DNA from: Spiroplasma endosymbiont of Labia minor
Lineage (GTDB): Bacteria; Bacillota_I; Bacilli_A; Mycoplasmatales; Mycoplasmataceae
Assembly: GCF_964019845.1 (NCBI RefSeq)
Contig: NZ_OZ026465.1
Coordinates: 124,001-188,000 of the forward strand
Direction: 5' to 3'
Length of the DNA stretch: 64,000 nucleotides
This document shows positions 31,455 to 43,187 of the stretch, one piece after another (within the stretch, counting starts at the first letter, position 1; every line of letters begins with the position of its first letter). The position numbers and the translations under genes were made by a program. The notes under the pieces are model-generated. The model had not been told where the DNA came from and searched no databases. It worked only from the letters and a program-made list of their open reading frames with translations.

Positions 31455-33557
31455 ATGCAAAATATATTAGAACTTAAAAAAGAAAAAAATATTTGATCAT
31501 TAAACGATATAAAAAATAAGACAAAATTAGATTTCGATGTTCTAAAATCAAAATTAGACTTGTTAAAGTCAGATAATAAATTGGTTATATCAATAAATAA
31601 TCTCGTTTATTTTATAAATGATAATTTGTTATATGGTACGTTAAAAATAAATGAGCGTGGTTTTGGTTTTGTATATAATGATTTAAATTTAGAAGAATCT
31701 TTTTTTGTTCCTCCAACATCACTGAATGGATGCTTAACAAACGATATTGTTATTTACAAAAAAATTAAAGAAGACGATGGCAGATTTAGAGCTGAAATTT
31801 TAGATTTAATTAAACGCGATCAAGAAACATTGGTTGGAATAATTGTTGAATCAAAAGATAAAAAATTTTTAGATTTTTCTCCATCAGTTTCTGGTTATTC
31901 TAGTTTTAGAATAGTAATGATAAATAAAAAAGATTTTCAGTTAAAAAAAGATTTATTGTTAAAAGTAAAAATTTTAAATGTTAAAGAACGTAAATTATTT
32001 GTAAAAATACAAAAAATAATAGGTGATGCAAATAAAGCATACGACAGAATTTTATCAATAGCTCAAGAACTAGATATTCAAACAGAATTTAAAGCTGAGA
32101 CATTGGAAAATTCAAATAAAGTCGCAACGGGTATTAATTTTAATGACCCGAAAATTAAAAAACGTTTGTTAAATGATTTAAGAAATGAAATTATAGTGAC
32201 AATTGACGGTGATGACTCTAAAGATTTGGACGATGCAATTTCTGTTAAAAAAACTAACAATGGATTTAAATTAACTGTTGTAATTGCGGATGTTTCTTAT
32301 TATGTACAACCAAAAAGTCCGTTGGATCTTGAAGCATTATCAAGAGGCAATTCAACATATTTAGCAAACGTTGTTCTGCCAATGTTACCTGAAAAATTAT
32401 CTAATGGTGTTTGTTCTTTAAATTATGGCGAAGATAAATTAGCAATTGCTTGTGAAATAAATTATGATAACGATGGGAAAATTGTTTCAAAAAAAGTTTT
32501 TGAAACAATAATTAAATCAAATGCAAGATTGACTTATAAAAATGTTAATAATTTTTTTGCGGGTGATAGACAAATATTTGCACAAAATAATGAAATCGCA
32601 AATATGTTGGATGTTGCTTTTGAATTACATAAAATACTTGAAAGAAAAAAAATAGCTAGAGGAGTAATCTCTTTTGAAATATCTGAACCAAAAATCATTT
32701 TGGATGCAGAGTTCAATGTTGTTGATATAAAAAAAAGAGAACGAGGTATTTCTGAGGAATTAATAGAAAATTTTATGGTTGCTGCAAATGAAGCTGTAGC
32801 TGAAATAATATTTGAAAAAAAATTACCATTTGTTTATAGAAATCATGATTTACCAAATAACAATCTTTTAAATAATTGATATGCTATGATACGTAATTTG
32901 GGAATTGATTTAAAAATGACTGATGCAGAAATTTCTGATGTCAAAATGATTACAACAGCATTAAAAAGAATAAGCGAACAAATTACAGATCCTGCAGAGC
33001 TAGAAATATTAAATGTTGCCTTATTAAGATCAATGGATAAAGCATTATATTCTAGAGAGAATATAGGGCATTTTGGATTAGCATCTAAATGTTATACGCA
33101 TTTTACCTCTCCAATAAGAAGATATTCAGATTTAATGGTTCACAGATATTTAAGACAATATATTTTTGAAAACAAAATAGATTCACAAAAATTATCACTA
33201 AATGAAAAATTTATTGATAAAGCATGTTTAATAATTAACGAAACTGAAAAAAAATCTGTTACATGTGAAAGAGAAGTAAACAAAGTATGTATGACAGAAT
33301 ATACAGTTCAAAATATTGGAAAAGAATATGAAGGATACATATCAGCTGTCTTAAAATTTGGGTTATTTATTCAGTTGTTTAATCTGATTGAAGGTTTAGT
33401 TCATATTTCCACTATACCTAATAATCCTGTTTTTGATGAAAAAATGAATACAATTATTTTAGATAATAATAAACAATTTAAATTTGGTCAAAAAATAAAA
33501 ATAAGAATTAAAGACGCTTCTGTTAAAAGAAGAATGATTGATTTTGAATTAATTTAA
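31455..33557 (+). CDS. rnr: Ribonuclease R (700 aa)
   Basis: RNase R is a 3'-5' exonuclease of the RNB family that also removes mRNAs rescued by tmRNA. A cold-shock-like N-terminal part (YGTLKINERGFGFVYND) is followed by the catalytic block with its metal-binding aspartates (IDGDDSKDLDDAISV, near residue 252). The YTHFTSPIRRYSDLMVHRYL block lies near 545, and an S1 RNA-binding domain is at the end (EYEGYISAVLKFGLFIQL). ATG 31455 follows TGGAGGCAA. smpB follows 20 bases later, so nuclease and rescue factor are coexpressed. Confidence 0.94.
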
Positions 33558-33577
33558 TTTATTAGTGGGGACAAATT

Positions 33578-34021
33578 ATGGGTGACAAAATTATTGTTCA
33601 GAATAAAAAAGCAAGATTTAATTATGAATTATTAGATTTTTTTGAAGCCGGAATTGTTCTGATGGGATGTGAGATAAAATCAATACGCTTGCATGATGTT
33701 TCTTTAGATGGAACTTTTATATTAATACGTAATCATCAAGTAATATTAAAAAATATGAATATTAAAAAATATGAATTTTCAAATCAACAAACAATAGAAT
33801 CAGATAGAGATAGAATTTTACTTTTGAGTAAAAAAGAAATAAAAAAAATAGAAAATAGAATTCAATTAGAAAAAGTTGTAGTTATTCCAACAAAATTATA
33901 TTTAAAAAATAATTATGCTAAACTTGAAATTGCTATTGGCTTAGGTAAAAAATTGTATGATAAACGAGAAACTATAAAACAAAGAGATATTTCAAAAAAA
34001 TTAAATAAATTTAAAGGATAG
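33578..34021 (+). CDS. smpB: SsrA-binding protein SmpB (147 aa)
   Basis: SmpB binds tmRNA and brings it to stalled ribosomes. The OB-fold core (KARFNYELLDFFEAGIVLMG, CEIKSIR) and the C-terminal basic tail (LGKKLYDKRETIKQRDISKK) are typical. The length is normal. It lies between rnr and an amino-acid permease, with the tmRNA gene 1.46 kb further on. Confidence 0.96.
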   Translation: MGDKIIVQNKKARFNYELLDFFEAGIVLMGCEIKSIRLHDVSLDGTFILIRNHQVILKNMNIKKYEFSNQQTIESDRDRILLLSKKEIKKIENRIQLEKVVVIPTKLYLKNNYAKLEIAIGLGKKLYDKRETIKQRDISKKLNKFKG

Positions 34022-34029
34022 TATTTTGC

Positions 34030-35415
34030 ATGGAACAATTAAAAGAAAGCGAACTTACTGTAAAACCAAAAATCGGATTTTGAACGATTTTTTTAATGGC
34101 TTTATCTTCAACAATTGGTGGTGGATTATTGATATCTTTTGGTCAAGTTGCACAACTCGCGCAAAATCCTGTCCTTACTATTGTGTCATTTTTAATTGGT
34201 GGAATTATTCTAATACCTGAAATGATGTTAATGTCAGAAACAGCTTATAATATACCTGCAAATGGAAGTACTTATTCATGAATTAGAGAAGCTGGTTGAT
34301 CTGCGATTTCATTTTGATTTGGTTGAATTTTAGTTTTAATTGTAGCGATGACAGCGCTTTCATCTGTAATGCTTTCGCTTGCAAACTTATTTACAAACTT
34401 ATTTTCATTAAATTCACTATGATATGGAAAATTAATTGTGTTTTCATTTACAATTATTTTAATTTGTTTTCATGCGTTTATAAAAAATTACTCTCAAATT
34501 AGTCAAATTATTTTTACAATTTTAAAATTTATTCCTATTTTTGTTATTTTATTGATTACTTTTATTCATGCAAATTTTAATGATTTTGCAGCTGGCAAAA
34601 ATGAATCTACTTCATTGTATTTATCAACTTTTTGCTTAATTCCAGCTATATCTATGACTATGTTTGCATATTCTGGAACAGAATCAATAACTTATGTTGC
34701 AGGTGATGTTAAAAATCCACAACGAAATATACCAAAAGCTTTAATAATATCTACAGCTACTATTATATTAATTTATGTTGTTTTATTAATAGCTCTTTTA
34801 TTAATAGCTCCATTTGATAAATGAAGCGGAACACTTAATGTTTGAATTAGCGCAATTATATCGCAAAATTTAGCGTCAGGTTGAATTATAACTATTGAAA
34901 TAGCATCATTTTTTTTATTTGCAGGATCAATAAATGCTTTTATTTTCTATTTTTCAAAATTAATACAGCAAATGGCCTTTAATGGTGATTTATTTAGTTT
35001 CTTTTCTAAAGAAAATAAAAATGAAAATCCTTATTTAGCAACTTTATTATTGCTTGTGGGTTCATTAATTTATTTCTTATGAGATAAATTAATGAATATA
35101 ACAAATTATTATGTTTTTGCCAATAGTTTATTAAAATTTGTTTTAATATTTATATTAATTTATCATAGACTTAAAAGAGAGAATTACGTAAAGTTATTTA
35201 ATGAAATTTGATATTGACTATTTATTTGCATTTCTATAATTTCATTGTTAATTACAACAATTGGTCCTATACTAACAATTGTTGAATTGGCAAATTTAAA
35301 TAGTGCAAATACAAAAGAAATGCTAATAAATTCTAGTATTATATTAACAATTATATTGGCGGGAATTCCAATAGCTTTTTTAAAAAAATACATTCAAAAT
35401 AAAATTAAAAAATAG
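34030..35415 (+). CDS. APC-family amino-acid permease (461 aa)
   Basis: This is a secondary transporter for amino acids with about 12 membrane segments. The first segment has SSTIGGGLLISFGQVAQLA, the glycine-rich substrate-binding helix of the family, and the sixth has MTMFAYSGTESITYVAGDVK, the family's characteristic loop. It is open from ATG 34030 to TAG 35415 with many TGA Trp codons. It separates smpB from the tmRNA gene, which are often adjacent. The substrate is not evident from the sequence. Confidence 0.83.
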
Positions 35416-35465
35416 TTTTAGCAAGTTACGAAAGAATAATTCTCTAAAATTATAGATTTAATTGT

Positions 35466-35471
35466 TATAAT
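35466..35471 (+). promoter_or_regulatory. -10 box of the tmRNA gene
   Basis: A perfect TATAAT ends nine bases before the first base of the tmRNA, the usual distance. No good -35 box is visible. Confidence 0.6.
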
Positions 35472-35479
35472 AATGATAT

Positions 35480-35902
35480 GGGGATGTCCTGGTTTCGACG
35501 GGATAATTTCGCCTCATTGTTGCAGTAGTGTGGTGCACTATAACACTTCTAGGTTTGAATAAACGCAAACGAAAAACGCGAAAGCGAAAAAATTGAAATG
35601 CCAGCATTTATGATCAATAACGCATCAGCTGGGGCAAATTTATTTGCTTAGATATTAGTTAGTTACTACTAATTGAAGCAATTCACGTTAACTAATCTTT
35701 GTTTTGTTGGATGAAACTAACGTATAGGCTAAACATTACTAGCAGTTCATATGATAATGTTGAATTTGCAAAATTTAATTATCTATTTTAGTAAATATTT
35801 TGTTAGCTTTAATTTACTAAAATTTTAAATAAGTTAACTAAACTGTAGACGCAATGAGGGGGAGTATCTCGGACGCGGGTTCAATTCCCGTCATCTCCAC
35901 CA
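35480..35902 (+). ncRNA. ssrA: Transfer-messenger RNA
   Basis: tmRNA frees ribosomes stalled on broken mRNAs and tags the nascent peptide for degradation. The 5' end GGGGATGTCCTGGTTTCGAC and the 3' end CGGGTTCAATTCCCG then CATCTCCACCA form the tRNA-like half. The acceptor stem GGGGATG/CATCTCC pairs with one G-U, and CCA is encoded. The tag frame starts at GCA 35565 and ends TAG 35651. It encodes 28 residues: ANEKRESEKIEMP, then AFMINNASAGANLFA. The second half resembles the mollicute tags recognised by Lon (PTFMLNA..ANYAFA in Mesoplasma). smpB lies 1.46 kb upstream. Confidence 0.95.
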
Positions 35903-35943
35903 TTTTTTTATGTTTTTATAAATGAAAGGACGATTATTCTTTT

Positions 35944-37977
35944 ATGCAAAGTGTTTCACAAAATCTGGGCAATTGAATTATAATAGCACTTTCATTTACA
36001 TTAATATTAGTAGTTATTTACGCAACTATTTTTGGCTTTACCCGTCATATATTTGAACGTAATAAAATTTTCTATCATATAACGCTAGGTTTAATTTTCG
36101 GTTTAACATCGATATTATTTTATTTAATTTCTATTTTAAAACTCCCCTTAAATAATTTGGGTTATTTTTTATTAATTAATTTGTTGATTTTTTTAGTTTT
36201 TTGAATTTGTTTAGTTTTCATTTCTATTTATACCGCACTTATTGTTGCAAGTATTAATGCAATATTATTATTTCTATTACCAAATGTTGTTGAAAATTTA
36301 TTTTCAATAGATTTCAATTTGTTTAATATATTGATTATTGTTCTAGCTTATGTTACAACTACAACATTATGAATTATAAGCAGGTTTTTTAAAATTTTGA
36401 ATTTGTGATGACAGTGATCAATTGCTACTGTTATCTTGCTTTCTTTTGGTTTAATTTTACAATTTATTGAATTGAGAACTGAGAAAAATATTGCAAGTAT
36501 AATTATTTTGTTAATAGATTTATCTTTTAGTTATTTTGCATATTTTATTTTACAATTTTTTGAAACTATTTATTTGCATGCAAAAAAATTACAAAATTTA
36601 ACTTCTTACAATCATACTTATTTTGTTCGTGAAGCAATGGCAAATCACTATTTGTCTAAAAAAATTAATAATGGTAAAATTAAATATGGATATTATTTAA
36701 TGTATTTCATTGATGGCTTTGAATCTGTTGAAAAAAAGATTGATAACTTATTATTAAATACAATAATAGAATCTATAGCTGACCAATCGTATAAATATTT
36801 TTCAGAAGTTTATAAAGATTTAACTTTTTTTAAAATAAATTATAGAGTATTTGGTGTATTTATTCCTATTGAATTTGGCAAAGAAAATTGAATGGAAAAA
36901 TCATTACAGGGTAATTTCCTGAAATCAAGACCAATAGAAGATGAACTATCAAAATTAGAAACGGTATTTAAAAAAATAAAAACCATTTTTTTGATTGATG
37001 AATATTTATTGAAATTAAAACTAAAAGGTGTAGTTTCAATTTATGGAATAACATCTAATGACATTAATAAATTGCAATCAATAAATACATATTTTTCACA
37101 TCAACAATTAACTAATAAATATGAAAATAAATTACTTCTAGTTGATTCTGCTGAGTTAAAACATTATCAAGATCAAGACCGTAAAGTATCAATTATGCGA
37201 GATATTACAAATATTGCATTTAATTCTATTGTTTATTATTCTATTTGTGGCATAAAATCTGGTGAAATACTTGGCTACTATTTGAAATTAATGATTCAAG
37301 GAGAATTTATTCAATTTCAAAATGGTGATGATAATTATGATCAAATTGTTGAGTATAATCTAGAATCTATTTATATAAGATATATAGCAAATTTGTTTGC
37401 AGAATCTGTGGAAAAAAATAGAAATATTATAAAAAATAAATTAACATTCATACAGTATGATTCATTATTTGCGTCCTCAAAAAATTTTAATATAGAAGAA
37501 TTTTTAAATAAACTCAATAATCATAAAATTAGAGATTTAAATCTTGTTTTTACTTTTAATATTAATTCTGATGCCAAATCTTTTGATTTATTGAAGGAAA
37601 ATATAGGTAAAATTAAAAATGCTGGATATAAAATTGCATTAAATAATGTTGGTATTTATAGTATTCAGTATGAATTATTAAATGTATATAAACCAAATTA
37701 TATTATTCTTGATTCTAAAGTAACTAAAGAATTTGCATCAAAATCAATTTATAAAAATTTAACAGATTATATTATAAATATTTGTAAAAAATTAGAAATT
37801 AGTATAATTGCATCAGATATAGATGGATTTTTCAAATTTAAACAGATTCAAAATTATAATATTGATTATGCATATGGAAATATTATTGGTTCTTCGTTAG
37901 AACCAAAATATGATTTAGATAAAGAAGCTAGATATATTCTTTTCAAAGAAAAAAATAATTCTACTTCTATTAAATAA
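35944..37977 (+). CDS. Membrane protein with degenerate GGDEF and EAL domains (677 aa)
   Basis: The N-terminal ~215 residues hold six or seven membrane segments. A GGDEF-like region follows (about 230-345), in which the active GGDEF motif is replaced (YRVFGVFIPI). The C-terminal region (about 430-670) has the EAL pattern (GYKIALNNVGIYSIQYELL; KPNYIILDSK; IDYAYGNIIGSSLEP), but the residues needed for metal binding and catalysis are not conserved (for example DDFG is NNVG). The protein therefore probably neither makes nor degrades cyclic di-GMP. It could bind a nucleotide or a partner protein. It begins 41 bases after tmRNA and precedes mgtE. Confidence 0.7.
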
Positions 37978-38011
37978 TAATTTAAAATTAATAATAATGG
38001 AGGTGAATGAA

Positions 38012-39472
38012 ATGATAAATAAAACTGAAATAAAAAAGGAACAAGATAAAATCAAAGAATTGATTGATGATCCAAAAAAAATGTTGGAATTAAGAGATTT
38101 TTTTGCTAATTTTCCTAATGCAGATATTGCTGAACTTATTGAAGATTTGGATATGCCAATAATTCTAAAAATAATTCGTTCATTAAATACAGATATAGCT
38201 GCAGAAGTTTTTACATATCTTTCACCCGATACACAAGAACAAATTATTGAACAATTTACAGCAAATGAAGTTAAAGATATTTTTGAAGAAATGTATACAG
38301 ATGATATTATTGATGTTTTGGATGAAATGCCCGCAAATATTGTTAAAAAAATTTTAAGAAATACCAATAAAGAAACTAGAAATGATATTAATTTTATTTT
38401 AAAATATGATGATCAAACAGCGGGTGGTATTATGTCTGTTGATTTCATCAAAATTAGAGAAGATTTAACCATTCATGATGCAATAATAAAAATGAGAGGT
38501 TTAAAAAATGCAGATGAACTTTTTGACTTGATATTTGTTGTTGATAAATTTTCAAATTTGAAAGGAAAAATTTATTTAAAAGACTTAATTTTAAATAACA
38601 CAGATGCAACTGTTGAAGAAATTATGGATAAAAGAATTGTTTCAACAATTACTTCAACAGATCAAGAAGAAGTTGCGTCACTTTTTAAAAAATATGATTT
38701 AAATGTTTTACCTGTTGTGAATAATCAAAACAAACTCGTGGGAGTTATAACTGTTGATGACATTATAGATGTTATTGAAGAAGAGGCTACAGAAGATATT
38801 CATAAAATGGCTGGTATTTCTCCAACTGAGGATTCTTATTTCAAAACATCAGTATTTAAAATGGTAAGATCAAGGTCAGTTTGATTATTATTTTTGATGA
38901 TTTCGGCTACGTTATCTCAAATAGTCATTTCTGTATTTGTTGGAATATACACAAAGAATTCAGTAGATAATGGAAATTCAACAATAAATAATAATACAGA
39001 TATAACATATATATTAACTGTTTTATTAACACCTTTACTAACAGTAATTTCAGGAACATCCGGAAATGCTGGTTCTCAATCATCAACAATGGTTATAAGA
39101 TCCATGGCTTTAAGAGAAGTAAAAACTAAAGATTTGGCTAAAGTTTTGTGAAAAGAACTTCGAGTGGCTTTTTTATGTGGTTTAATTTTAGTTGTAGTTA
39201 ATTTTGTGAGAATGACAATAATTTATGCAATTCAATATAAAGGAGATATTAATCGCTGATATTTATGAGAATCAATTGCTACTTTATCAATTTCAATGTT
39301 CATTACATTAATAATTGCTAAATTAGTAGGTGGAACTTTACCAATTTTAGCGAAAACTATTAAATTAGATCCAGCTGTAATGGCAGCTCCTTTATTAACA
39401 ACACTTGTGGATGCATTATCTACTGCGGTTTTCTTCTCAATAGGTTTAATATTTTTTGGAGGCATGATTTAA
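38012..39472 (+). CDS. mgtE: Magnesium transporter MgtE (486 aa)
   Basis: MgtE is a Mg2+ channel gated by cytoplasmic Mg2+. The order is standard: an acidic N-terminal superhelical domain (residues 1-~135; FFANFPNADIAELIEDLD), two CBS domains (~140-265; DDQTAGGIMSVDF and LPVVNNQNKLVGVITVDD), then five membrane segments with the pore motif TSGNAGSQSSTMVIRSMAL. ATG 38012 is preferred over 37997 because GGAGGTGA stands at the right distance. trmB starts 3 bases after the stop. Confidence 0.93.
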
Positions 39473-39475
39473 TTT

Positions 39476-40132
39476 ATGCGATTGAGAAATAAAGAAAATG
39501 AAAAAACATTATTTTTACAAAATAATGAGAATGTAATTCATGAAATAAAAGAGCAGTGTAATCCTGCAATTTTTTTTGATAATAACAATCCAATAGAGCT
39601 TGAAATTGGCTGTGGTAAAGGCAAATTTATTATTTCAAAAGCTCTAGAAAATCCTGATATAAATTTTATAGCAATAGAAAAAGAATTAACGGTTGCTGGA
39701 GTTGCGCTAAAAAAAGCTTTAAATATATTTAAAAATAATATACCCGATAATCTTAAATTTATGTCGTATGATGTTAGAAAAATTTCATCATTATTTTTGA
39801 ATAAAACAATTAGCAAAATTTATTTGAATTTTTCTGATCCGTGACCTAAAAAGAAACACGAAAAAAATAGATTAACACATCATTATTTTCAAGAAATATA
39901 TTCAAATTTATTATATAGTGATGCAAAAATAGTTCTGAAAACAGATAACGATTCTTTATTTAATTATTCATTCAAAACCATTATGGATAATTATTTTTTT
40001 AGAGTAGAATATTTTACAACTGATTTATATAATTCAATTTATTTGACTGAAAATATTTCTACAGAATATGAAGATAAATTCACAGCAAGTGGAAAAAATA
40101 TTAATATGTTAATTGCAAGTAATCAAATTTAA
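39476..40132 (+). CDS. trmB: tRNA (guanine-N7-)-methyltransferase (218 aa)
   Basis: The enzyme makes m7G46 in tRNAs. The SAM-binding motif LEIGCGKGKFI is near residue 42, followed by NFIAIEKELTVAG. The family box YLNFSDPWPKKKHEKNRLT, crossing a TGA Trp codon, is near residue 120. The length is normal. It is the last gene of this plus-strand run; a convergent minus-strand gene starts its stop 14 bases away. Confidence 0.93.
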
Positions 40133-40145
40133 GGTGTAAAATAAA

Positions 40146-41135
40146 TTACATTTTTTTATGGTTTTTTTTATTGATAAGTTTTTCAAGTCTTTCATTATAT
40201 AGTGCAAAATTTTCATCTTGATACATAAAATCAAAAATTAATCTGTATTTTTTTGAAAATTCTATTCATAAATAAATAAAAGATAACGCTTCTATTCTTT
40301 GCTTATAATCAAATAAGACAATTTTTTTTAATCATTCAAATTTAGTTTGTAGTTTTTTTGAATCGTATTTTCTATCTAAAATATGATTACATCAAGCCTG
40401 TATTATTTTATATTGGCTTTTTTTTAATCTTTTTGCATCTTTTTTTAGAATATCCAAAAATAAATATGCTAGAAATATTTGTTTATTTAGTGAATTTTGC
40501 GTAATTATGGTAAAAAAATATTGCGCTTGAAAATTAAGATTAATATCTGATCAACTTCCAGGTGTAAATATTTCTTCAAATGAAATTGTGTATAAAGGTG
40601 TTTTTAATCTTTTGCTATCTGTTTGTGAAATCATTGATCGAATTATTTCGTTTTCGTATCATGATTCAAAATTTTCTTCCTCCTCTTCAATAAAATTTTC
40701 TTCTAAATTTACTTTTCCAGAAATTTCACCACCGTCAACTTGCAAGTTGATTAATGGTGCATTATGATTTAAATTATATTTTATTATGTATGATTTATCA
40801 TTTTTTTGTACATAAATTATTTCATTTCTTCAAAATAGACCCATTATTATTGGAAAATATTTCGATCTAATTAAAAAATAATTAATTTTAGAAATTAACT
40901 GTTCTAAAGATATTTGTTTTGAAGCGTATATTCTAAGTTCTAAATCAATAGCAATTAACATTTGACTGAAATCAATATCTCTTGCAATTATAAAATTGTT
41001 TTTCTTAATTTTTTGTTCGTTATTTTCTTTTATTACAATCGCGGTTAAATTTTCAATTGTAAAAATAAAATTAGCTTCTATTAACGCTGGGTCAAATTCT
41101 TTTAAACTATCATTTGCTTCTAATGGATTTGTCAT
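40146..41135 (-). CDS. Unknown soluble protein (329 aa)
   Basis: The frame from ATG 41135 (AAGGGGG eight bases upstream) to TAA 40146 is open with TGA as Trp. The N-terminal half looks beta-rich (NFIFTIENLTAIVI; SLEQLISKINYFLIR), followed by an acidic stretch near residue 150 (EENFIEEEEENFESW) and a helical, Lys-rich C-terminal half. No signal peptide or membrane segment is seen. I do not recognise the family. It is the only sizeable minus-strand gene between 31 and 54 kb and has its own -10 box. Confidence 0.65.
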
Positions 41136-41168
41136 TTTACAAAACCCCCTTAAGCGTATTACTAAATA

Positions 41169-41174
41169 ATTATA
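41169..41174 (-). promoter_or_regulatory. -10 box of the minus-strand gene ending at 40146
   Basis: On the minus strand a perfect TATAAT stands 34 bases upstream of ATG 41135. The sequence around 41136-41239 must also hold the promoter of the divergent epimerase gene. Confidence 0.45.
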
Positions 41175-41239
41175 TCATATTTTAATTAGGGCATTTTGTG
41201 ATTAAATATTCATGTATAACAAAGGAGTATTATATATTT

Positions 41240-42100
41240 ATGATTTGAACAATCTCAAAAAAACAATTAGAAGTTAAAATTAACGATGATGTGATGGAAA
41301 TAGTGTCAGTAAAAAATGGTGGACTAGAATTTACCTATCAACAAGATAGCGAATGAAAAAAATCAAACCCAACTATGTTTCCAATTTGTGGGGGTTTAAT
41401 TGACAATAAATATAAACATAATGGACTCGAATATTCAATGAACAGACATGGTTTTTGAAGAGAATTAAAAGAATGAAAAATAGTTGAGCAAAATGGTTCT
41501 TCAATATCATTTATTGTTAATTCAAATGGTAACTATAAAAATATTTATCCATTTGAATTTAAAATAAAATACACAATTTTAATTAATGATAATGATGAAA
41601 TTGAAATATTAACAGAGATAAATAATTTATCAGCAAAAAATGCAATGTACTTTAACTTTGGGCATCATCCATCATTTTTGGTTGACAAAAATAATGGAAT
41701 TATTACGTATGATAAAGTGCAAAAATTTACAAATGATATTACAAATGATGGTTTTTTTAAAACTAATATGCAAACAACCGATACTTGATTGAATAAAAAA
41801 ATGGAAGATATTGATTTTACAAATGGTGCCTATATTGCAGATACTTCGTTAGATGCTAATGAATTTATTTATGAAGATGAGATGAGAAAAATTATTATGA
41901 AATTGAATGATTTTCCTAACATGTTAATTTGATCACCATCAAACAAAGAAAAATTCGCTTGTTTTGAACCTTGAATGGGAATACCTGATGTTGATGAAAA
42001 AAGATCAGATAGAGAAATTGCAAATAAAATTGGAATTCAATCTCTTTTGCCGGGAAATTCATATAAAAATATATTAAAAATTAAATATATTAAAAAATAG
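41240..42100 (+). CDS. Aldose 1-epimerase (galactose mutarotase) family protein (286 aa)
   Basis: The family interconverts alpha and beta anomers of sugars. The sequence has the beta-sandwich pattern with the conserved site NRHGFWRELKEW (near residue 72), YFNFGHHPSF (near 135, with the catalytic His), and a C-terminal NMLIWSPSNKEKFACFEPW. It contains seven or more TGA Trp codons. ATG 41240 follows AAAGGAG by 13 bases. In this family, members differ in substrate (galactose, glucose-6-phosphate), and this one cannot be assigned. Confidence 0.78.
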
Positions 42101-42144
42101 TTTTAATTAATATTTAAATAAATAAATATAGAAAGTGATTATGT

Positions 42145-43185
42145 ATGAAAAATAAAGAAGATATTGATCCTGAAAAATATTATGAAAATGAGCAAAATTT
42201 GAATACAGATGAAATAAAACAAGGTTGAAATAGAATAGAATTAAAAAAACAAAAAGTAGATATATATTATCCATATGATTTTGGCGCATATAATGCAAAA
42301 ACTGAGGGTACAATTTTTATTTTTTTAGCTTTAGTTATTCCATTTATTTTCACTGTAATTTTATCAATGTTTGGAATGTCACATAATTCAAATCTGCAAT
42401 TGACAAATATAGTAATAGCATTGATTAGTGCCGCAATTGCATTTATGATAATTTTTACAAGACAAGGTAAATTGATTTGAACTTCGGGAGCATTTATTTT
42501 TTATATGTTTATTGCAATTCCTATAGTTACATCTTTATTTTCTGCGCTAGTAATTCTAATAATAGGATTAAATTCAAATGATGAAAATTATCAATTTAAT
42601 TTAAGTTTAATATCTATTTTAATACAAACAATTATGGAAATAATTTTAATAGTTTTCGGGCTTGTTTATACTAAAAATTTAAGCAAAAAATTACTTGAAA
42701 CTTTCAAAACTTCATGAAAATTATTATTAATATGCGTGCCAATAGGAATTTTGATTTTGTATTTTATTCCCGACTTTATATTTACATTTCTTTTGGGAAA
42801 ATTATGGCCAGCTTCTGGCGAATCATCAGATAATCAAAATACACTTGTAGATTTAATTTCTGGTGTAGGTTTTAAAAAAGTTATTGGAATAATTGCTTTG
42901 TTTGCATTTTCGGTACTTGTTGCACCATTATGTGAAGAATTGTCAACAAGACATGCATGATTTTTATCATGTGGTAATAGATGGACAGGTTGAATTACTT
43001 CAGCAATATATTTTGGATATATGCACGTATCTCAAACTGGCGATTTTACACATATCATAGCTTATTTTGCATCAGGCTTATGTTTGGCCACCTTTTTTAA
43101 TATCTCAAGAGGGAACGTCACCTATAATTGATTAATACATATGGGATATAATTTATTAACTTTTATTTTGATGTTGGTTTTATAA
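42145..43185 (+). CDS. CPBP-family intramembrane metalloprotease (346 aa)
   Basis: About eight membrane segments follow a ~50-residue cytoplasmic start. The family motifs are all near the C-terminus: the glutamate pair with Arg (CEELSTRHAW, near residue 265), FGYMHV (near 290) and HMGYN (near 335). The family cleaves membrane proteins or processes small peptides. Substrates are unknown. The RluA gene starts two bases after its stop. Confidence 0.82.
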
Positions 43186-43187
43186 AT

